Below, one piece after another: positions 62,792 through 64,000 of a stretch of DNA of 64,000 nucleotides (position 1 is its first letter; each line of letters begins with the position of its first letter). The stretch spans positions 50,479-114,478 of the forward strand of contig CALBSC010000063.1 of assembly GCA_937927685.1 (NCBI GenBank). The letters run 5' to 3'. The translations under genes were made by a program, and so were the position numbers. Source of the stretch: an uncultured Burkholderiales bacterium. GTDB lineage: Bacteria > Pseudomonadota > Gammaproteobacteria > Burkholderiales > Burkholderiaceae_C. The notes under the pieces are model-generated. The model did not search any database, had not been told where the DNA came from, and was given only the letters and a program-made list of their open reading frames with translations.

Positions 62792-63784
62792 ATGCGCATC
62801 AATCTTCGTCGCCAATGGATCATCGGATGCCTGCTCGGTACCGCGCTGGGTTTACAAGGCGTGGCACACGCACAAGCCACCAACTGGCCCAACAAGACCG
62901 TCCGTATCATCGTGCCGGCCCCCCCAGGCAGCGCGCCCGACGGACAGGTGCGTCTCATCGCCAACAAGCTGGGTGAACTCTGGCAACAGAACGTCGTGGT
63001 GGAAAACGTGGTCGGCGCAGCCGGCAACATTGGCGCTGATCGTGTGGCCAAAGCCCCCGCGGACGGCTATACCCTCCTGTACAACACGATCGGCCCCATT
63101 GCCGTCAATGTGACGCTCATGGCGGGCAAATTGCCCTATGACCCCTTGAAGGACCTGGCGCCGGTGAGTCTGGTGACCAAGACGCCGAACTTTATGACGG
63201 TGACGGCGTCTTCACCGTTCAAGTCCGTGGGTGATGTGCTGGCCTATGCCAAAGCCCATCCCCAGAAAATTCGTTATGGCACACCCGGACCGGGGACGAC
63301 CCAGCATCTGATGGGGGAGTCCATCAACCTGGCTGAAAACGTCAGCATGGTCAGCGTACCCTACAAGTCCAGCGCACAAATGGCGACGGATGGTTTGTCG
63401 GGGCAGTTTGAATTGCTGTTTCACAACGCGCCTGTGTTGATGCCGTTCATTCAAGCAGGCAACCTGCGTGCGTTGGCGATCACCAGTCGTGAACGCTCCC
63501 CTCGCATGCCCAACGTGCCCACCATGATTGAAGCAGGCCTCAAGGACTTTGAAATCACCGCCTGGTTTGGCTTCATGGCGCCGGGGGGCACACCCAAGGC
63601 GATTGTGGACAAGGTGTCCAGGGACGTCAAAACGGTTTTGCGTAATCCGGATATCAACAAGCAGATCACCGATACCGTGGCCGAGGTGATTGGCAGCACG
63701 CCGGAGGAATACGACACTTTCATCCGCGCTGAAATCAAAAAGTGGGCTGAAGTGATTGTGAAGGCGAAGATCAAGGACGACTGA
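62792..63784 (+). CDS. TctC/Bug-family substrate-binding protein (Bug 9 of 9)
   Basis: A 330-residue exported Bug receptor. MRINLRRQWIIGCL opens a leader ending AHAQ, then NWPNKTVRIIVPAPPGSAPD and VVVENVVGAAGNIGADRV. The ATG 62792 has GGAG six bases upstream. It is the last gene of the dioxygenase, RraA, reductase and AtuA block, 23 bases after the AtuA C-terminal domain, so its ligand is probably the compound degraded by that block. A strong hairpin follows at 63891. Confidence 0.93.
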   Translation: MRINLRRQWIIGCLLGTALGLQGVAHAQATNWPNKTVRIIVPAPPGSAPDGQVRLIANKLGELWQQNVVVENVVGAAGNIGADRVAKAPADGYTLLYNTIGPIAVNVTLMAGKLPYDPLKDLAPVSLVTKTPNFMTVTASSPFKSVGDVLAYAKAHPQKIRYGTPGPGTTQHLMGESINLAENVSMVSVPYKSSAQMATDGLSGQFELLFHNAPVLMPFIQAGNLRALAITSRERSPRMPNVPTMIEAGLKDFEITAWFGFMAPGGTPKAIVDKVSRDVKTVLRNPDINKQITDTVAEVIGSTPEEYDTFIRAEIKKWAEVIVKAKIKDD

Positions 63785-63890
63785 ACACCGTCTGGGTATT
63801 GCGAAGCGCCAAATGGAAAAGTCGTCACGTGGCTATTTGATGCCATTTGGTCAGTTGCGTGTAGAAACTGTAGTTTTGTGCTTCAAATGA

Positions 63891-63926
63891 AAAAACCGTT
63901 GCCCTCTTGCGAAGACAACGGTTTTT
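63891..63926. terminator. Bidirectional terminator between the last Bug gene and tRNA-Phe
   Basis: AAAAACCGTTG at 63891-63901 and CAACGGTTTTT at 63916-63926 form a perfect 11-base stem with a 14-base loop. Runs of T flank it on both strands, so it can stop transcription of the plus-strand operon and of the minus-strand tRNA gene. Confidence 0.85.
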
Positions 63927-63929
63927 GTT

Positions 63930-64000
63930 TGGTGGCCTGGGGCGGAATCGAACCACCGACACGCGGATTTTCAATCCGCTGCTCTACCAACTGAGCTACC
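63930..64000 (-). tRNA. tRNA-Phe (anticodon GAA), 5' end cut by window edge
   Basis: On the minus strand the sequence runs from the D arm (GTAGCTCAGTTGGTAGAGC) through the anticodon arm GCGGA-TTGAAAA-TCCGC, whose loop holds the GAA anticodon, to the T arm (GGTTCGATTCC) and the acceptor CCAGGCC with an encoded ACCA end. About five bases of the 5' acceptor strand lie beyond position 64000. Confidence 0.95.

Noticed and set aside
1..64000. CRISPR arrays, insertion sequences, prophage or integrative element ends
   Set aside because: I saw no regularly spaced repeats, transposase or integrase motifs. The tRNA-Phe at the right edge is a common integration site, but nothing beside it in this window looks mobile.

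Overview
The window is GC-rich, densely coding chromosomal DNA from a heterotrophic beta-proteobacterium. It most resembles the Burkholderiales, for example Comamonadaceae, Alcaligenaceae or Burkholderiaceae. The placement rests on gene content: nine tripartite-tricarboxylate-type (TctC/Bug) binding proteins, several Ldh-family and alpha-hydroxy-acid dehydrogenases, molybdenum hydroxylases and an AtuA-like pair. A tRNA-Phe is cut by the right edge. I saw no transposase, integrase, phage gene, CRISPR array, plasmid function or rRNA. No intergenic stretch exceeds 300 bases.

Layout. 1-1253 (minus): a cupin, a [2Fe-2S] subunit and the start of a molybdenum hydroxylase large subunit. 1435-7187 (plus): two glutathione transferases, a TauD-type dioxygenase, a mandelate racemase homologue with a complete catalytic set, a TakP-like 2-oxoacid binding protein and a flavin alpha-hydroxy-acid oxidase. 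7239-11481 (minus): a complete sugar-type ABC importer. 11722-23772: Bug genes among an M20 peptidase, a RodZ-like membrane protein, a beta-hydroxyacid dehydrogenase, a CobW GTPase, an LVIVD-repeat protein, an Ldh-family dehydrogenase and an Asp/Glu-type racemase. 23849-33806: an amidohydrolase plus luciferase-like monooxygenase pair, divergent from a branched-chain-type ABC (Liv) operon that also holds an SDR and a Bug gene, followed by an alpha/beta hydrolase. 33875-42474: a Bug, molybdenum subunit, Fe-S subunit and FAD-oxidase operon, divergent from an Ldh-family gene and a second, CoxL-like molybdenum subunit. 42448-48013 (minus): a second Liv operon ending in an acetamidase/formamidase homologue. 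48189-54873: an SDR, a D-2-hydroxyacid dehydrogenase, a Bug, two PEP-mutase/isocitrate-lyase superfamily enzymes, an exported amidohydrolase and the ribosome-rescue factor ArfB. 55098-63784 (plus): Bug, ModA-like protein, alpha-hydroxy-acid oxidase, TauD dioxygenase, RraA-like protein, ketopantoate-reductase-like protein, AtuA-like protein, its detached C-terminal domain, and another Bug. tRNA-Phe follows on the minus strand behind a strong hairpin.

How it works together. The region looks like a catabolic archive. Small modules each pair a periplasmic binding protein with enzymes for hydroxy acids, oxo acids, amides or heteroaromatic compounds. Binding proteins greatly outnumber membrane translocators: there is no TctA, TctB, DctQ or DctM here, so nine Bugs and one TRAP receptor must use permeases encoded elsewhere or serve as sensors. 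I recognise no dedicated transcription factor in the whole 64 kb. Substrates remain unassigned. The best-supported chemical guess is racemisation and oxidation of mandelate or a similar 2-hydroxy acid at 3.8-7.2 kb.
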